Source: Centipeda infelix ATCC 43532 (GTDB lineage: Bacteria; Bacillota; Negativicutes; Selenomonadales; Selenomonadaceae). Taken from it: DNA of 64,000 bases. How positions within the stretch are numbered: position 1 is the stretch's first letter; the number at the start of each line of letters is the position of its first letter. This document shows positions 36,773-45,278 of this stretch, piece by piece. The notes below the pieces were generated by a model. It saw only the letters and a program-made list of their open reading frames with translations, had not been told where the DNA came from and searched no databases. The stretch lies in assembly GCF_000234095.1 (NCBI RefSeq), contig NZ_JH376799.1, positions 339,217-403,216 of the forward strand, written 5' to 3'. The position numbers were made by a program, and so were the translations under genes.

Positions 36773-36802
36773 AGTGAAGAGCACGCAAGGCTCTCACTTT
36801 CA
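36773..36802 (-). other. Hairpin spacer between tRNA genes
   Basis: AAAGTGA-AGAGC pairs with GCTCT-CACTTT around a short loop, directly between the tRNA-Gly terminator and the CAT tRNA. It could be a processing signal. No separate promoter is evident for the CAT tRNA. Confidence 0.4.
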
Positions 36803-36825
36803 AAAAAACCTGCGCAGTGCGCAGG
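36802..36825 (-). terminator. Terminator after the tandem tRNA-Gly genes
   Basis: On the minus strand CCTGCGC pairs with GCGCAGG around a three-base loop and is followed by TTTTTTT. It begins 13 bases after the end of the second tRNA-Gly gene transcribed. Confidence 0.85.
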
Positions 36826-36837
36826 TCAGATAAGCGA

Positions 36838-36912
36838 TGGAGCGGAAAACGAGGCTCGAACTCGCGACCCCCACCTTGGCAAGGTGGTGCTCTACCACTG
36901 AGCTACTTCCGC
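36838..36912 (-). tRNA. tRNA-Gly (GCC), copy 2
   Basis: A 75-base cloverleaf: acceptor GCGGAAG, D arm AGCTCAGTGGTAGAGC, anticodon stem CCACC/GGTGG with loop TTGCCAA (anticodon GCC), T loop TTCGAGC, encoded CCA. It is identical to the copy at 36917-36991 and separated from it by four A residues. Confidence 0.97.
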
Positions 36913-36916
36913 AAAA

Positions 36917-36991
36917 TGGAGCGGAAAACGAGGCTCGAACTCGCGACCCCCACCTTGGCAAGGTGGTGCTCTACCACTGAGCTACTTCCGC
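36917..36991 (-). tRNA. tRNA-Gly (GCC), copy 1
   Basis: Identical to the neighbouring tRNA-Gly and transcribed first. The tandem pair probably arose by local duplication and gives higher dosage of the GCC-anticodon tRNA. A near-consensus promoter lies about 35 bases upstream. Confidence 0.97.
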
Positions 36992-37027
36992 ATCCGTCAC
37001 TGACATCTCTGTCAATCAACAAGAGAT

Positions 37028-37056
37028 ATTTTAGCAAGAGAAGGGATTTCTGTCAA
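37028..37056 (-). promoter_or_regulatory. Sigma-A promoter of the tRNA-Gly pair
   Basis: On the minus strand TTGACA (37056-37051), a 17-base spacer and TAAAAT (37033-37028) lie 37 bases upstream of the first tRNA-Gly. Confidence 0.8.
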
Positions 37057-37071
37057 GGAGTATTTTTCAAT

Positions 37072-37103
37072 CAAAAAGGGGCACGTCACCATGCGTGCCC
37101 CTC
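37072..37103 (-). terminator. Terminator of the chemoreceptor gene
   Basis: On the minus strand GGGGCACG pairs with CGTGCCCC around CATGGTGA and is followed by TTTTT. It begins 12 bases after the chemoreceptor stop codon. Confidence 0.9.
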
Positions 37104-37114
37104 CAAAATATTGC

Positions 37115-38833
37115 TTACACCTTGAACTTGTCCGTCTCACTCTGCAGATCGGTTGCCATGTCGGCAAGACTGCGGCTCGAGGAGGCAATTTCCTCCATGC
37201 CGGCCGCCTGCTCCTCAGTCGCGGCAGAGACGTTCTGCGACTCGCTGCCGATGCCCTTCGCCGACGTATCCACAGCACCCATGCCCTCGACGATCGAGTT
37301 CATATTCTCGCGCAGTTCGAGGACGCGCTTGCTGACCGCGAGCGATGCGGTCTTGACATCCTCGACCATACTCAGGATGAGCGAGAAGGTTTCGCCCGTT
37401 GCGGTGACATTCTCCTTGCCCGTCTCCGCCTCGCGCAGTCCCTCTGCCATCGAAGCGACCGCATGATCCGTCTCCTCCTGAATGCTGCGGATGAGCTCGG
37501 AGATCTGCTGAGAGGCGTTCTGCGACTCCTCTGCGAGTTTTCGCACTTCCTCGGCGACAACTGCGAACCCACGTCCATGTTCACCCGCACGCGCCGCCTC
37601 AATCGCCGCATTGAGTGCGAGGAGGTTCGTCTGTCCCGAGATGCTCGAGATGATCTCGACGATGTTGCCGATCTCCTTCGAACGCTCGCCGAGCTTACTG
37701 ACAATCTCGCCTGTCTGCTGAACCGTGAGCGCAATCGAGTTCATCTGCTCAACCGTCGTCTGCACGAAGGCGTTGCCCTCTGCCGCCTTCTCCGCCGTCG
37801 CCTGCGTCTGCTCACGTGCGCGGCGCTGGTTCGTGATGGCCTCCTCGAGTCCGCGCTGGAACTCCTGCACGGTCATGCGGCTCGTATCGATGATCTGCAG
37901 CTGCTTCTCCGCCGCCTCCGCAACCTCGGTGATGGACTGTGCGACGTTCTGCGTCACCTGCGCCGACTGGTTCGCGTTCGCCGTGAGCTCCTCGGAGGAC
38001 CCTGCAACATCCGTCGCTGTTGTCTTGATCTTGCGGATCATCTTCTGCATACTCTCGACCATCGTGTTGAACTGGTGGGCGATGTGCGCAAACTCATCGT
38101 CGCCGTCGAGCATGATCTTTGACCGGAGATCTCCGCTCGCGATATGCCGTGCACCGTCGAGAATTGTATCCACGGAGTTCTTGATGCTCTTGAGAAGCAA
38201 AACAAGGATGATAATCGAAAGGATAACCACAACCGTGAGTGCGATGATCGTCGTCATCCATACGCCCGAGAAAACATCCTCACTGTATGCCATCTCTGCG
38301 CGTGCAAGACGGACGCTGTCTGCCTTATCCTCCTCGAGAATGTCCGTCATGCGCTTGTAGACATCTGCCTGCTCGTTGAACGCGAGGAGCACCGCCCCCG
38401 CCTGATCGCCCGCATTGATGAGATCCGTTGCATGCTGACGCGCCGCGGCATACGCCTTGCGCTCCTGCTTGAGCTTCTCGAGACGCGCGAGCTTCTGTGT
38501 GCGGTCCGGCTCGTTCTGGAACGGTGCTTCCTGAATCGCCTTTTCATACTCCTCGTACGCCTTGTTCAGCTGCGGCGTGAGCTGCGAGATCAGCCCTGCC
38601 GCACGTTGACGTTCCTCCTCATTCGGTGCCGAGATGCGCATGAGCTCAAACTCGCGCCCCTCTGCCGTGAGCGACTGCACCTGACCGCCCACGTTGATGA
38701 CATGCGCCCAACTGAACACGCTCACCGTATTGTTGTTGAGCACACTGCTCGCATGATTCGCATAGAATCCATATGCGCCAAACATGACGACCAGGAATCC
38801 GATGCTCAGCACAATTTTCTTTGCTACCGACAT
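37115..38833 (-). CDS. Methyl-accepting chemotaxis protein
   Basis: This 572-residue chemoreceptor has a membrane helix near residues 6-25 and a periplasmic all-helical sensor (about 30-190, rich in Glu, Lys and Arg, four-helix-bundle-like). A second membrane helix ([23 protein letters not shown]) is followed by a HAMP domain and the cytoplasmic signalling coiled coil. The hairpin tip is [45 protein letters not shown], the CheA/CheW contact site. Methylation-type glutamine and glutamate pairs flank it. The ligand is unknown. ATG 38833 has GGAGGG upstream and gives the expected [13 protein letters not shown]-terminus. It is monocistronic and probably serves the flagellar system with the flagellin at 24.4 kb. 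Confidence 0.96.
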   Translation of the reverse strand: MSVAKKIVLSIGFLVVMFGAYGFYANHASSVLNNNTVSVFSWAHVINVGGQVQSLTAEGREFELMRISAPNEEERQRAAGLISQLTPQLNKAYEEYEKAIQEAPFQNEPDRTQKLARLEKLKQERKAYAAARQHATDLINAGDQAGAVLLAFNEQADVYKRMTDILEEDKADSVRLARAEMAYSEDVFSGVWMTTIIALTVVVILSIIILVLLLKSIKNSVDTILDGARHIASGDLRSKIMLDGDDEFAHIAHQFNTMVESMQKMIRKIKTTATDVAGSSEELTANANQSAQVTQNVAQSITEVAEAAEKQLQIIDTSRMTVQEFQRGLEEAITNQRRAREQTQATAEKAAEGNAFVQTTVEQMNSIALTVQQTGEIVSKLGERSKEIGNIVEIISSISGQTNLLALNAAIEAARAGEHGRGFAVVAEEVRKLAEESQNASQQISELIRSIQEETDHAVASMAEGLREAETGKENVTATGETFSLILSMVEDVKTASLAVSKRVLELRENMNSIVEGMGAVDTSAKGIGSESQNVSAATEEQAAGMEEIASSSRSLADMATDLQSETDKFKV

Positions 38834-38896
38834 TCTAAGTTCCCTCCAAAAACACTCCAATTTCTCAAAAGAAAAAATCTTCCCTTAATCTTTTTG

Positions 38897-38905
38897 ATTA
38901 TACCA
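38897..38905 (-). promoter_or_regulatory. Extended -10 promoter of the chemoreceptor gene
   Basis: TGGTATAAT on the minus strand, 64 bases upstream of the start codon. No consensus -35 is seen. It does not resemble a sigma-28 chemotaxis promoter. Confidence 0.55.
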
Positions 38906-38997
38906 TTCTCTGCTGTGAAAAACCATATGGCAACAAATATTTTTCTATGATATACTTACACTATTACTACAACAAATAAACAAAAGGATGGATATCC

Positions 38998-39327
38998 ATG
39001 GCAAAAATGTTAAAAAAGCTGCAACAAAAAGTCACGCCGGCAGAAAAGCCGAAGCCGGTGCGCCCTCCGGGGAAGGACTATATGCTTCTCATCCTCATGG
39101 CATTCACCGTCATGGTCGTACTTGCGGCATGGGAGGAGTTGGACAGCCTCACGCTCACGATGTATATTCTGCTGACGGCTTCACTTGGACTGACGTATAC
39201 ACGCCGACAGGCGGTTGAGCGTCTCTCCGAGTTCCAGATGATGATCGTGACACGCGCCAGCTTCGTTACCATCGGCATGGCGGGCGCACTCTTCCTCTTT
39301 GATGCGTATCGACGCTTCTTCGCGTAA
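38998..39327 (+). CDS. Small membrane protein of unknown function
   Basis: The 109-residue protein has a basic N-terminus rich in Lys and Pro (about 1-27) and three hydrophobic segments: DYMLLILMAFTVMVVLAAW, LTMYILLTASLGLTY and ASFVTIGMAGALFLF. This suggests three membrane helices with a cytoplasmic N-terminus. I do not recognise the family. ATG 38998 has AAAGGATGG upstream; a second ATG three codons on is possible. It is divergent from the chemoreceptor gene and convergent with lptB, sharing a terminator with it. The short transcript suggests an independent gene. Confidence 0.75.
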   Translation: MAKMLKKLQQKVTPAEKPKPVRPPGKDYMLLILMAFTVMVVLAAWEELDSLTLTMYILLTASLGLTYTRRQAVERLSEFQMMIVTRASFVTIGMAGALFLFDAYRRFFA

Positions 39328-39337
39328 GTTTGCGATA

Positions 39338-39372
39338 TAAAAACCACCGACATCGCTGTCGGTGGTTTTTTG
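39338..39372. terminator. Bidirectional terminator between small membrane protein gene and lptB
   Basis: AAACCACCGACA pairs perfectly with TGTCGGTGGTTT around TCGC. It is flanked by T-rich sequence on both strands and ends both convergent transcripts. Confidence 0.92.
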
Positions 39373-39373
39373 T

Positions 39374-40093
39374 TCAAAGGCTGAACTTTTCCCCCAGATA
39401 GAATTTCCGCGCAATGGGACTCTCCGCGATGGTTTTGCTGTCGCCCTCGAGGAGAAGTTTCCCCTCGCTGAGGAGGTAGACGCGGTCGACGATGTGCAGG
39501 GTCTCGCGGACGTTGTGGTCGGTGATGAGGATGCCCATACCGCGCTGGCGCAGATACTCGATGATCTCCTGGATATCCGCGACGGCAAGCGGGTCGACAC
39601 CCGCGAACGGCTCGTCCAGCAGGATGAACTGCGGTTCAAGCGCGAGGCAGCGCGCGATCTCGACGCGGCGGCGCTCACCACCCGAGAGCTCCGTGCCGCG
39701 ACGGTCGCGGACGTGCCCGATGTGGAACTCCTCGAGCAGTCCGTCGAGTTTATGCTTCTGCTCCGCCTTTGAGAGCTTCGTCGTTTCGAGAATCGCAGCG
39801 ATGTTCTCGGTGACGGTGAGCTTGCGGAAGATCGACGGCTCCTGTGTGAGGTAGCTGATGCCCAGCTCCGCACGCCGATACATGGGATAGTCCGTGATGC
39901 AGATGTCGGAGAGATAGACATCGCCGTGCGTCGGCTTTTCAAGTCCCACGATCATGTAGAACGTGGTTGTCTTGCCCGCGCCGTTTGGACCTAGGAGGCC
40001 GACGATCTCGCCCTTGTCGATGCGGACAGAGATGCGGTCAACGACGGTGCGGCTGCCAAATTTCTTGATGAGGTTGCGGGATTCGAGATGCAA
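39374..40093 (-). CDS. lptB: LPS export ABC transporter ATPase LptB
   Basis: LptB powers extraction of LPS from the inner membrane together with LptFG. The 239-residue ATPase has Walker A GLLGPNGAGKTTTFYMIVG, the Q-loop in YLTQEPSIFRKLTV, signature LSGGERRRVEIAR, Walker B FILLDEPFAGVDPLAV and the switch His in ITDHNVRE, all LptB-like. The start appears to be TTG at 40093 with GAGGGGG upstream (protein HLESRNLIKKFGS). It is the last gene of the LPS block. lptF/lptG do not follow it here and must be elsewhere. Confidence 0.95.
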   Translation of the reverse strand: MHLESRNLIKKFGSRTVVDRISVRIDKGEIVGLLGPNGAGKTTTFYMIVGLEKPTHGDVYLSDICITDYPMYRRAELGISYLTQEPSIFRKLTVTENIAAILETTKLSKAEQKHKLDGLLEEFHIGHVRDRRGTELSGGERRRVEIARCLALEPQFILLDEPFAGVDPLAVADIQEIIEYLRQRGMGILITDHNVRETLHIVDRVYLLSEGKLLLEGDSKTIAESPIARKFYLGEKFSL

Positions 40094-40105
40094 GATGATG
40101 CCCCC

Positions 40106-40801
40106 TCACTCGGTCACGGCACTGCCGTCGTCCGCGAGATAGACGGTCATGTGATTGCTGTGCGCCATGTTGTTCCCCTGATATACCCACGCGTTTCCGT
40201 CGAGCACAGCATACGGCCTCTCCGCCATGCCGAAATACTCCACGCGGTCGCCGCCGCCCTCGAGATCGCGCGGAGGACTGACGAGGTGGGCATTACCCGT
40301 ACCGATGAAACGATTCTCCTTCAGCCAGCCCTCAAGGTGATCAGCGCTGAACGTCCCGTCTGCGCTCGTCATTGTTCCACCGCTCGCGGCAAGGACATAT
40401 TCATTCTGCGACGGATAGTAGTCGACGACAGGCCCTGTGAACGTGCGCCCCGCCTTTACCATGTGGACGCTGCCCGTCGCCTGCCAATGGTCCTGACCGA
40501 TCCCCGACAGGCGGTCACAGGAGAGCTGCATATCGTCGCGCATGGCACGAACACTGCCCTCGATCGTTCCCTCTTCGGTCTTTGTGTTGTAGGTCGCACG
40601 CGCTCCCTCAACGTAGCCCGTTCCCTGCTCCATGCGGACGTTCGTCTCCGCCGTGATGAGCCCCGTGCGCGTGTCGTAGGTAAGGCTGTCTGCCGTGAGA
40701 TTCGTCGGCTCATTTCCCTGCTGCGGCGCAGCTGCTGCCGTGCAGACCGCCCCCGCCGCGAGGAGTGTGAGAACGCTCCGATAGAGTTTCTTTTTCGTCA
40801 T
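40106..40801 (-). CDS. lptA: LPS transport periplasmic protein LptA (OstA-like)
   Basis: LptA forms the periplasmic bridge that carries LPS to the outer membrane. The 231-residue protein has a signal peptide (KKKLYRSVLTLLAAGAVCTAAAA). An OstA-fold beta-jellyroll follows with repeated short strands (NLTADSLTYDTRTGLITAETNVRMEQG, GTIEGSVRAMRDDMQLSCDRL). ATG 40801 overlaps the lptC stop (ATGA). It is somewhat longer than E. coli LptA (185 residues), with an extra C-terminal segment. It is the middle gene of lptC-lptA-lptB. Confidence 0.88.
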   Translation of the reverse strand: MTKKKLYRSVLTLLAAGAVCTAAAAPQQGNEPTNLTADSLTYDTRTGLITAETNVRMEQGTGYVEGARATYNTKTEEGTIEGSVRAMRDDMQLSCDRLSGIGQDHWQATGSVHMVKAGRTFTGPVVDYYPSQNEYVLAASGGTMTSADGTFSADHLEGWLKENRFIGTGNAHLVSPPRDLEGGGDRVEYFGMAERPYAVLDGNAWVYQGNNMAHSNHMTVYLADDGSAVTE

Positions 40802-41343
40802 TTCGCCCCACCCTTTTCTATACACGCATTGCCGAGGATGCTGAATTTCTGAAAGCCGTCCGTGCTCACAATGCGGTCGCCCGTCGCGCGCATATCGTCG
40901 CGAATGAGTTCAGCATCCCCCTCAGCTGTAAGGCTGCCATCCGCCGCCGTCCACTTGATCTGCTTTGCCCGCAGGCTTGCACCGTCGCTCGTCGTCGCCT
41001 CGATCGTCCCCGTGAGCACGATGTCGCGCGTCTTGCTGTCCATGCGCCCCTCGTCCGCCTTCAGCGTGAGCGTGCGCCCGTCATCACTGTAGAATGTCCC
41101 GTCGATTTTGACCATGCCGGTGTCATTCGTATCGATATCGACGTTCATCTGCTCTGCCGTCATCTGCCAGATCATACGCCCGTCGCGCTCCTCGTGGAGG
41201 GTGTTGTCCATATAGGACATGATGCGCGGTCCTGTCGGCGTATCCGTTTGCTGCGGGATCTCGGGCACACTCGCAACCGCCCAGACGATCAGACCCGCGA
41301 GGAGGACGGCACCGCCGCCATAGATCCACTTGCTCTGCGCCAT
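40798..41343 (-). CDS. lptC: LPS export protein LptC
   Basis: LptC is a bitopic inner-membrane protein linking LptBFG to LptA. The 181-residue protein has one N-terminal membrane helix (WIYGGGAVLLAGLIVWAV). A jellyroll domain of the LptC/OstA type follows (TLHEERDGRMIWQMTAEQM, GTFYSDDGRTLTLKADEGRMDSKTRDIVLTG). ATG 41343 has GGAGGGGG upstream and overlaps the lpxL stop (TGATG). The identification rests on position and fold pattern as well as motifs. Confidence 0.85.
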   Translation of the reverse strand: MAQSKWIYGGGAVLLAGLIVWAVASVPEIPQQTDTPTGPRIMSYMDNTLHEERDGRMIWQMTAEQMNVDIDTNDTGMVKIDGTFYSDDGRTLTLKADEGRMDSKTRDIVLTGTIEATTSDGASLRAKQIKWTAADGSLTAEGDAELIRDDMRATGDRIVSTDGFQKFSILGNACIEKGGAK

Positions 41344-42251
41344 CAATCCCCCTCCTTCGCAGATACGTGATGCTTGCCTGTCTTCTGCTGCTCGGGCGGC
41401 GTGTTCCACCGCTTTTGAAACCAGATCCACTGCGTCGGATTCTCGCGGATGATCCGCTCGACAATCGCCGTCATCTGCACGGTGAATTCATGGAGATCGC
41501 GGTCGCTGTCCCCCGTGTCGGGACAGCGCATGATCTCGCCGACAACGACCTTGTGCTTCCCCTTCGGCTGACGCAGGATAAATGCGGGCACGACGGGTGC
41601 TTTGAACTTGCGCGAAAAGACGGCGGGCCCGAGCGGGGTCGATGCCGTGCGCCCGAGAAATTCGATGAACGCACCGCCGGGACCGCCGTCCTGATCTGCG
41701 AGGAAGCCGAGGAGTCGTCCGCGCTTCAAGGCACGTGCCGCCGCAATGAGTTCGCTCGTCCCGCGCGAGAAGATCTCGACGTGGATGGTTGCACGCAGAT
41801 CGTCAAGCACGCGCGTATATTCGATGTTCGGCTGCGGCTTTGCAATCGCACTGACGGGGATTCCGTTCAGCGTGAACGCCGCCGACAGCCACTCCCAGCA
41901 GCCGACATGACCTGTGAGCACGACGACACCGCGCCCCTCGGCGAGTGCCTCCTGCATCCGCTCAAGATGGTCGATCTCAATGTATTCATTGAGATTGCTC
42001 TCGTTCAGCATGGGCATCGCAAGAATATCGAGGACGTTGCGTGCCATATTGATAAAGGACGCGCGGACAAGGCTTTTCGCCTCCGCCTCGGAGATACCAA
42101 GTGCGGGCATCATGTGCTCTACCGCGCGGCGGCGCATCTTCGGGATCAGCAGATAGTAAAGGTTGCCGAGCACCCACCCTGCGCCGAGCAGAATGGGACG
42201 CGGCGTGCGGCACGCAAGATAACTGAGAAACATGAGTGTATTATAGAGCAC
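41343..42251 (-). CDS. lpxL: Lipid A late acyltransferase (LpxL/LpxM/HtrB family)
   Basis: This inner-membrane enzyme adds a secondary acyl chain to Kdo-lipid IVA. The about 302-residue protein has an N-terminal hydrophobic segment and the catalytic HX4E motif in LTGHVGCWEWLSAA. It also has the LADQDGGPGGAFIEFLGRTASTPLGPA acceptor-binding region and ends PTQWIWFQKRW. I prefer GTG 42251 because AAAGGAGG lies 7 bases upstream; an ATG at 42272 overlaps the kdsC stop and is an alternative. Acyl-chain specificity (L or M) cannot be told from sequence. Confidence 0.91.
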   Translation of the reverse strand: MLYNTLMFLSYLACRTPRPILLGAGWVLGNLYYLLIPKMRRRAVEHMMPALGISEAEAKSLVRASFINMARNVLDILAMPMLNESNLNEYIEIDHLERMQEALAEGRGVVVLTGHVGCWEWLSAAFTLNGIPVSAIAKPQPNIEYTRVLDDLRATIHVEIFSRGTSELIAAARALKRGRLLGFLADQDGGPGGAFIEFLGRTASTPLGPAVFSRKFKAPVVPAFILRQPKGKHKVVVGEIMRCPDTGDSDRDLHEFTVQMTAIVERIIRENPTQWIWFQKRWNTPPEQQKTGKHHVSAKEGD

Positions 42252-42271
42252 TGCCGCACCTCCTTTCTGCA

Positions 42272-42829
42272 TTACTGCGCAGCACCTTCGGTATCTGTCT
42301 GAAAGACCGTGAGAACTTTATCCCACAGTCCCTGTGTTTTCAAAATGATCTCGTAGATCTCGCGCACTGCCCCGCGTCCGCCATGTGCGTCCGCAATGAT
42401 CTGCGCGGCTTCCTTCACCTCGGACACGGCATCGCCCACCGCGCACGGAAGTCCGACCATGCGCAGGATCGGCAGGTCAACAATGTCATCGCCGATGTAG
42501 GCGATTTCCTCATCCGTCAGCCCCGTTTTCGCCTTGATGTCCGCATAGGCGGCCCGCTTGTCCAACTTGCCCTGATAAACAAGGTCGATGTGCAGTTCGC
42601 GCGCACGGTTCTCCACGATGGACGATGCACGTCCCGTAATGATCGCGGGCACGATCCCCACCTTGTGTGCGAGCGTGATCGCAAGTCCGTCCCGCGTAAA
42701 GAACGGCTTATACAGCTCGCTCCCATCGGGCGCGACGTAGATCCCCCCGTCGGTGAGCACGCCGTCCACATCGAGGATAACGCATTTGATTTTCTTCGCG
42801 CGCGCAATCGCGTCCTGCCGAATCGGCAT
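42272..42829 (-). CDS. kdsC: Kdo-8-phosphate phosphatase
   Basis: KdsC is a HAD-family phosphatase that hydrolyses Kdo-8-phosphate to Kdo. The 185-residue protein has the nucleophile motif ILDVDGVLTDG (residues about 17-27), FTRDGLAI, the motif II/III ITGRAS, and YIGDDIVDLPIL with the metal aspartates. It has no cap domain, as expected for the tetrameric C0 class. ATG 42829 overlaps the kdsD stop (TGATG). Confidence 0.94.
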   Translation of the reverse strand: MPIRQDAIARAKKIKCVILDVDGVLTDGGIYVAPDGSELYKPFFTRDGLAITLAHKVGIVPAIITGRASSIVENRARELHIDLVYQGKLDKRAAYADIKAKTGLTDEEIAYIGDDIVDLPILRMVGLPCAVGDAVSEVKEAAQIIADAHGGRGAVREIYEIILKTQGLWDKVLTVFQTDTEGAAQ

Positions 42830-43806
42830 CACACAACCCCCTGCCGCAGAAGATCGGTCAGATGCACGATGCCGACGGGCACACCCGCATTATCGACGAC
42901 GGGCAGCACGGTGACGGGGCGCGGCTGGTGCTTCTCCATGACGGAGAGCGCCGCTGCCGCCATCTTGTCCGGAGAGATCGTGAGCGGCGTTGCAAACATG
43001 ATACTCTCCACGTCCTTGTCCAAAAAGGTATAGTCTTTCGCAAGTGCACGGCGAATAATCCCGTCCGTGACAAGCCCGATAAACTTGCCCTCTGCGTTGA
43101 CAACGGAGACCGCACCGAGCCCCTTGTCCGTCATGACGAAGAGCGCATCCTTTGCCGTCGTATGGTACGAGACAACGGGGTTCTCTTCGCCCGTGTGCAT
43201 GACGTTTGCGACGGTGAGGAGCAGCTTGCGCCCGAGCGCACCGCCCGGATGGAACAGGGCATAGTCCTCCTTCTTGAAATCGCGTGCCTCCATGAGTGCC
43301 ATTGCAATGGCATCGCCCATCGCAAGCGTCGCGGTCGTCGAGCTCGTCGGCGCAAGCCCCAGCGGACACGCCTCGCGCTCCACGCCAATGTCGATGTAGA
43401 AGTCTGCGCTGCGCCCGAGCTGCGATTTCCGCCGTCCGCACATGGCGATGATGCGGGCGCCGATGCGGTGGATGATCGAGAGGATGTTCACGACCTCGTT
43501 CGACTCGCCGCTGTTCGAGATGGCAATGACGATGTCATCTGCCGTCACCATGCCGAGGTCGCCGTGAAATGCCTCCGCCGGGTGCATAAAGAACGAGGGC
43601 GTGCCCGTGCTCGCAAGCGTTGCGGCGATCTTGCGCCCGACGTGACCGGATTTGCCCATGCCCGTGACGACAACACGCGCCTTGCAGTCCAAAATCGCGT
43701 GCACCGCCGCCTCAAAATCATCGTCGATGCGCTCTGCGAGGTTCGCAACTGCCTGCGCTTCGAGTTTCAGTGTCTCTATGGCTTTTTCGCGAATACTCTG
43801 TGCCAT
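42829..43806 (-). CDS. kdsD: D-arabinose-5-phosphate isomerase
   Basis: KdsD/KpsF converts ribulose-5-phosphate to arabinose-5-phosphate, the first committed Kdo precursor. The 325-residue protein has a SIS domain (VVVTGMGKSGHVGRKIAATLASTGTPSFFMHPAEA, ISNSGESNEVV, LAPTSSTTATLAMGDA). Two CBS domains follow (about 205-325) and may sense nucleotides. The start is at 43806. It sits between kdsA and kdsC, giving the order kdsA-kdsD-kdsC for three consecutive steps. Confidence 0.95.
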   Translation of the reverse strand: MAQSIREKAIETLKLEAQAVANLAERIDDDFEAAVHAILDCKARVVVTGMGKSGHVGRKIAATLASTGTPSFFMHPAEAFHGDLGMVTADDIVIAISNSGESNEVVNILSIIHRIGARIIAMCGRRKSQLGRSADFYIDIGVEREACPLGLAPTSSTTATLAMGDAIAMALMEARDFKKEDYALFHPGGALGRKLLLTVANVMHTGEENPVVSYHTTAKDALFVMTDKGLGAVSVVNAEGKFIGLVTDGIIRRALAKDYTFLDKDVESIMFATPLTISPDKMAAAALSVMEKHQPRPVTVLPVVDNAGVPVGIVHLTDLLRQGVV

Positions 43807-43815
43807 GTAGTTCTC

Positions 43816-44643
43816 CTAGTTCAGCTTTTTCCGCACAACTTCATAGATGGAGAGGGCATCCTGCAGGAGTTCCTCGAGCTTGTCCAGATAGACCATGTTC
43901 GCCCCGTCCGAGAGTGCCTCAGGCGGGTTGTCATGCACCTCGAGGAAGAGCCCATCAACCCCCGCACCGACAGCAGCACGCACGAGGTACTCGACATACT
44001 CACGCTGTCCGCCCGAGCTCGTACCCGCGCCGCCCGGCAGCTGAACGCTGTGCGTGCCGTCGAAGATGACGGGATAGCCGAAGCTGCGCATGATGGGGAA
44101 GGAGCGCATATCCACGACGAGGTTGTTGTAGCCGAAGCTCTCGCCGCGTTCCGTGAGGAGGATGCGGTCGCTGCCGCTCTCGTGAATCTTGTCGACAACG
44201 TTGCGCATATCGTTCGGCGAGAGGAACTGCCCCTTCTTCACGTTGACGATCGCGCCCGTCTGTGCCGCCGCGTGCAGGAGATCGGTCTGACGCGAGAGAA
44301 AGGCGGGAATCTGAAGGATGTCCGCAACCTTTGCCACAGGCTCCGCCTGCGATGTTTCATGAATGTCCGTTACGACAGGCACATGGAGTTCATCGCGGAT
44401 TGCCTTCAGGATCTTCAGCCCCTCCTCGAGCCCCGGTCCGCGAAAGCTGTGGTAGGCGGAGCGGTTCGCTTTGTCAAAGGATGCCTTGAACACATAGGGG
44501 ATGCCGAGACGATCCGTGATCTCCTTGATGCCGCGCCCGATCAGGAGGGAACGCTCGAGGCCCTCGAGGACACACGGTCCTGCGAGGAGCACCAACGGCT
44601 CGCCGCCGCCGATCTCAAAATTCGCCAGCTTCACTTTGTTCAT
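43816..44643 (-). CDS. kdsA: Kdo-8-phosphate synthase (metal-dependent class)
   Basis: KdsA condenses arabinose-5-phosphate with phosphoenolpyruvate. The 275-residue barrel has [13 protein letters not shown]; Cys here (rather than Asn in the E. coli type) marks the metal-dependent class. It also has [46 protein letters not shown] and [17 protein letters not shown] 44643 has AAAGGAG at good spacing; ATG 44649 is too close to it. A toxin-antitoxin pair separates it from kdsB upstream. Confidence 0.95.
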   Translation of the reverse strand: MNKVKLANFEIGGGEPLVLLAGPCVLEGLERSLLIGRGIKEITDRLGIPYVFKASFDKANRSAYHSFRGPGLEEGLKILKAIRDELHVPVVTDIHETSQAEPVAKVADILQIPAFLSRQTDLLHAAAQTGAIVNVKKGQFLSPNDMRNVVDKIHESGSDRILLTERGESFGYNNLVVDMRSFPIMRSFGYPVIFDGTHSVQLPGGAGTSSGGQREYVEYLVRAAVGAGVDGLFLEVHDNPPEALSDGANMVYLDKLEELLQDALSIYEVVRKKLN

Positions 44644-44674
44644 CTTCATGGCTCCTTTCAACAAACGCATCCGC

Positions 44675-44905
44675 CTAAGCGGCAGGACGATAATTCACAA
44701 CAGTGATCTCACTCATCGTTTCGCGAACTGATTGGACAATGCGATACACCTGCTGCATGACCTCCGTCGTGTAGTAAGTCTCCCCACACTGTTCACAGAT
44801 ATGGGAAGGGACATTACGAATGATAACAATGCAGTCTCCCAGATCTGCCGTGAACGTGGACAGTCCTTCCTGTGCTGTACCCTTGCAGAATGTGCACTGT
44901 TTCAT
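44675..44905 (-). CDS. YgiT-type zinc-finger protein, probable antitoxin
   Basis: This 76-residue protein has two CxxC pairs (CTFCKG near residue 4, CEQCGE near residue 37), as in the N-terminal zinc domain of MqsA/YgiT antitoxins. The end is short and helical ([20 protein letters not shown]) without the HTH domain of full MqsA. It follows a DUF4258-type gene with a 4-base overlap (ATGA). The toxin-first order and pairing are common for such small modules. The likely role is to neutralise the upstream product and perhaps repress the operon. The gene is less GC-rich than its neighbours. Confidence 0.8.
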   Translation of the reverse strand: MKQCTFCKGTAQEGLSTFTADLGDCIVIIRNVPSHICEQCGETYYTTEVMQQVYRIVQSVRETMSEITVVNYRPAA

Positions 44906-45228
44906 GACAATCCACCTTCCTTTCTACGTTTTGTGAACGTCGTATCCCACTCGGTCGGATCAGGCTCATACGCAGTAATAATGAACAGCTGACCGTTCCC
45001 GATACTGCACACAACGTGCAATGGACGAGTCCCGATCATCGAAAAGCTCAAACAGCTCGGAAACGGATAGTCATCCTCATAATGCTCGATTATCTGTCCA
45101 TGAAGCAAAACTTGAATAACTTCATCGGGCGAAATGCTCCTTTTAATCAGACGCTTTCCTACATGCTCCGTCCAATACATTGCATTCGATTGACAAAGGT
45201 GTCGTATATTCTCAGGAGTTATATTCAT
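44902..45228 (-). CDS. DUF4258-type protein, probable toxin
   Basis: The 108-residue protein has the pattern HVGKRLIKRSISPDEVIQVLLHGQIIEHYEDDYPFPSCLSFSMIGTRPLHVVCSIGNGQLFIITAYEP. This resembles DUF4258 proteins, which adopt a compact RelE-like fold and often pair with YgiT-type zinc-finger genes. By analogy it may be a ribonuclease toxin, but the catalytic residues are not established. It has its own promoter with a palindromic spacer overlapping the 3' end of kdsB. Confidence 0.78.
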   Translation of the reverse strand: MNITPENIRHLCQSNAMYWTEHVGKRLIKRSISPDEVIQVLLHGQIIEHYEDDYPFPSCLSFSMIGTRPLHVVCSIGNGQLFIITAYEPDPTEWDTTFTKRRKEGGLS

Positions 45229-45249
45229 GCTCCATCCCGTTCTGCATTT

Positions 45250-45278
45250 ATTATAGAATTTTCACGCGAAAAGGTCAA
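45250..45278 (-). promoter_or_regulatory. Promoter and possible operator of the toxin-antitoxin pair
   Basis: On the minus strand TTGACC (45278-45273) and TATAAT (45255-45250) are separated by 17 bases. The spacer contains the inverted repeat TTTTC-GCGT-GAAAA, well placed for autorepression by the antitoxin complex. The -35 overlaps the kdsB stop region. Confidence 0.75.
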
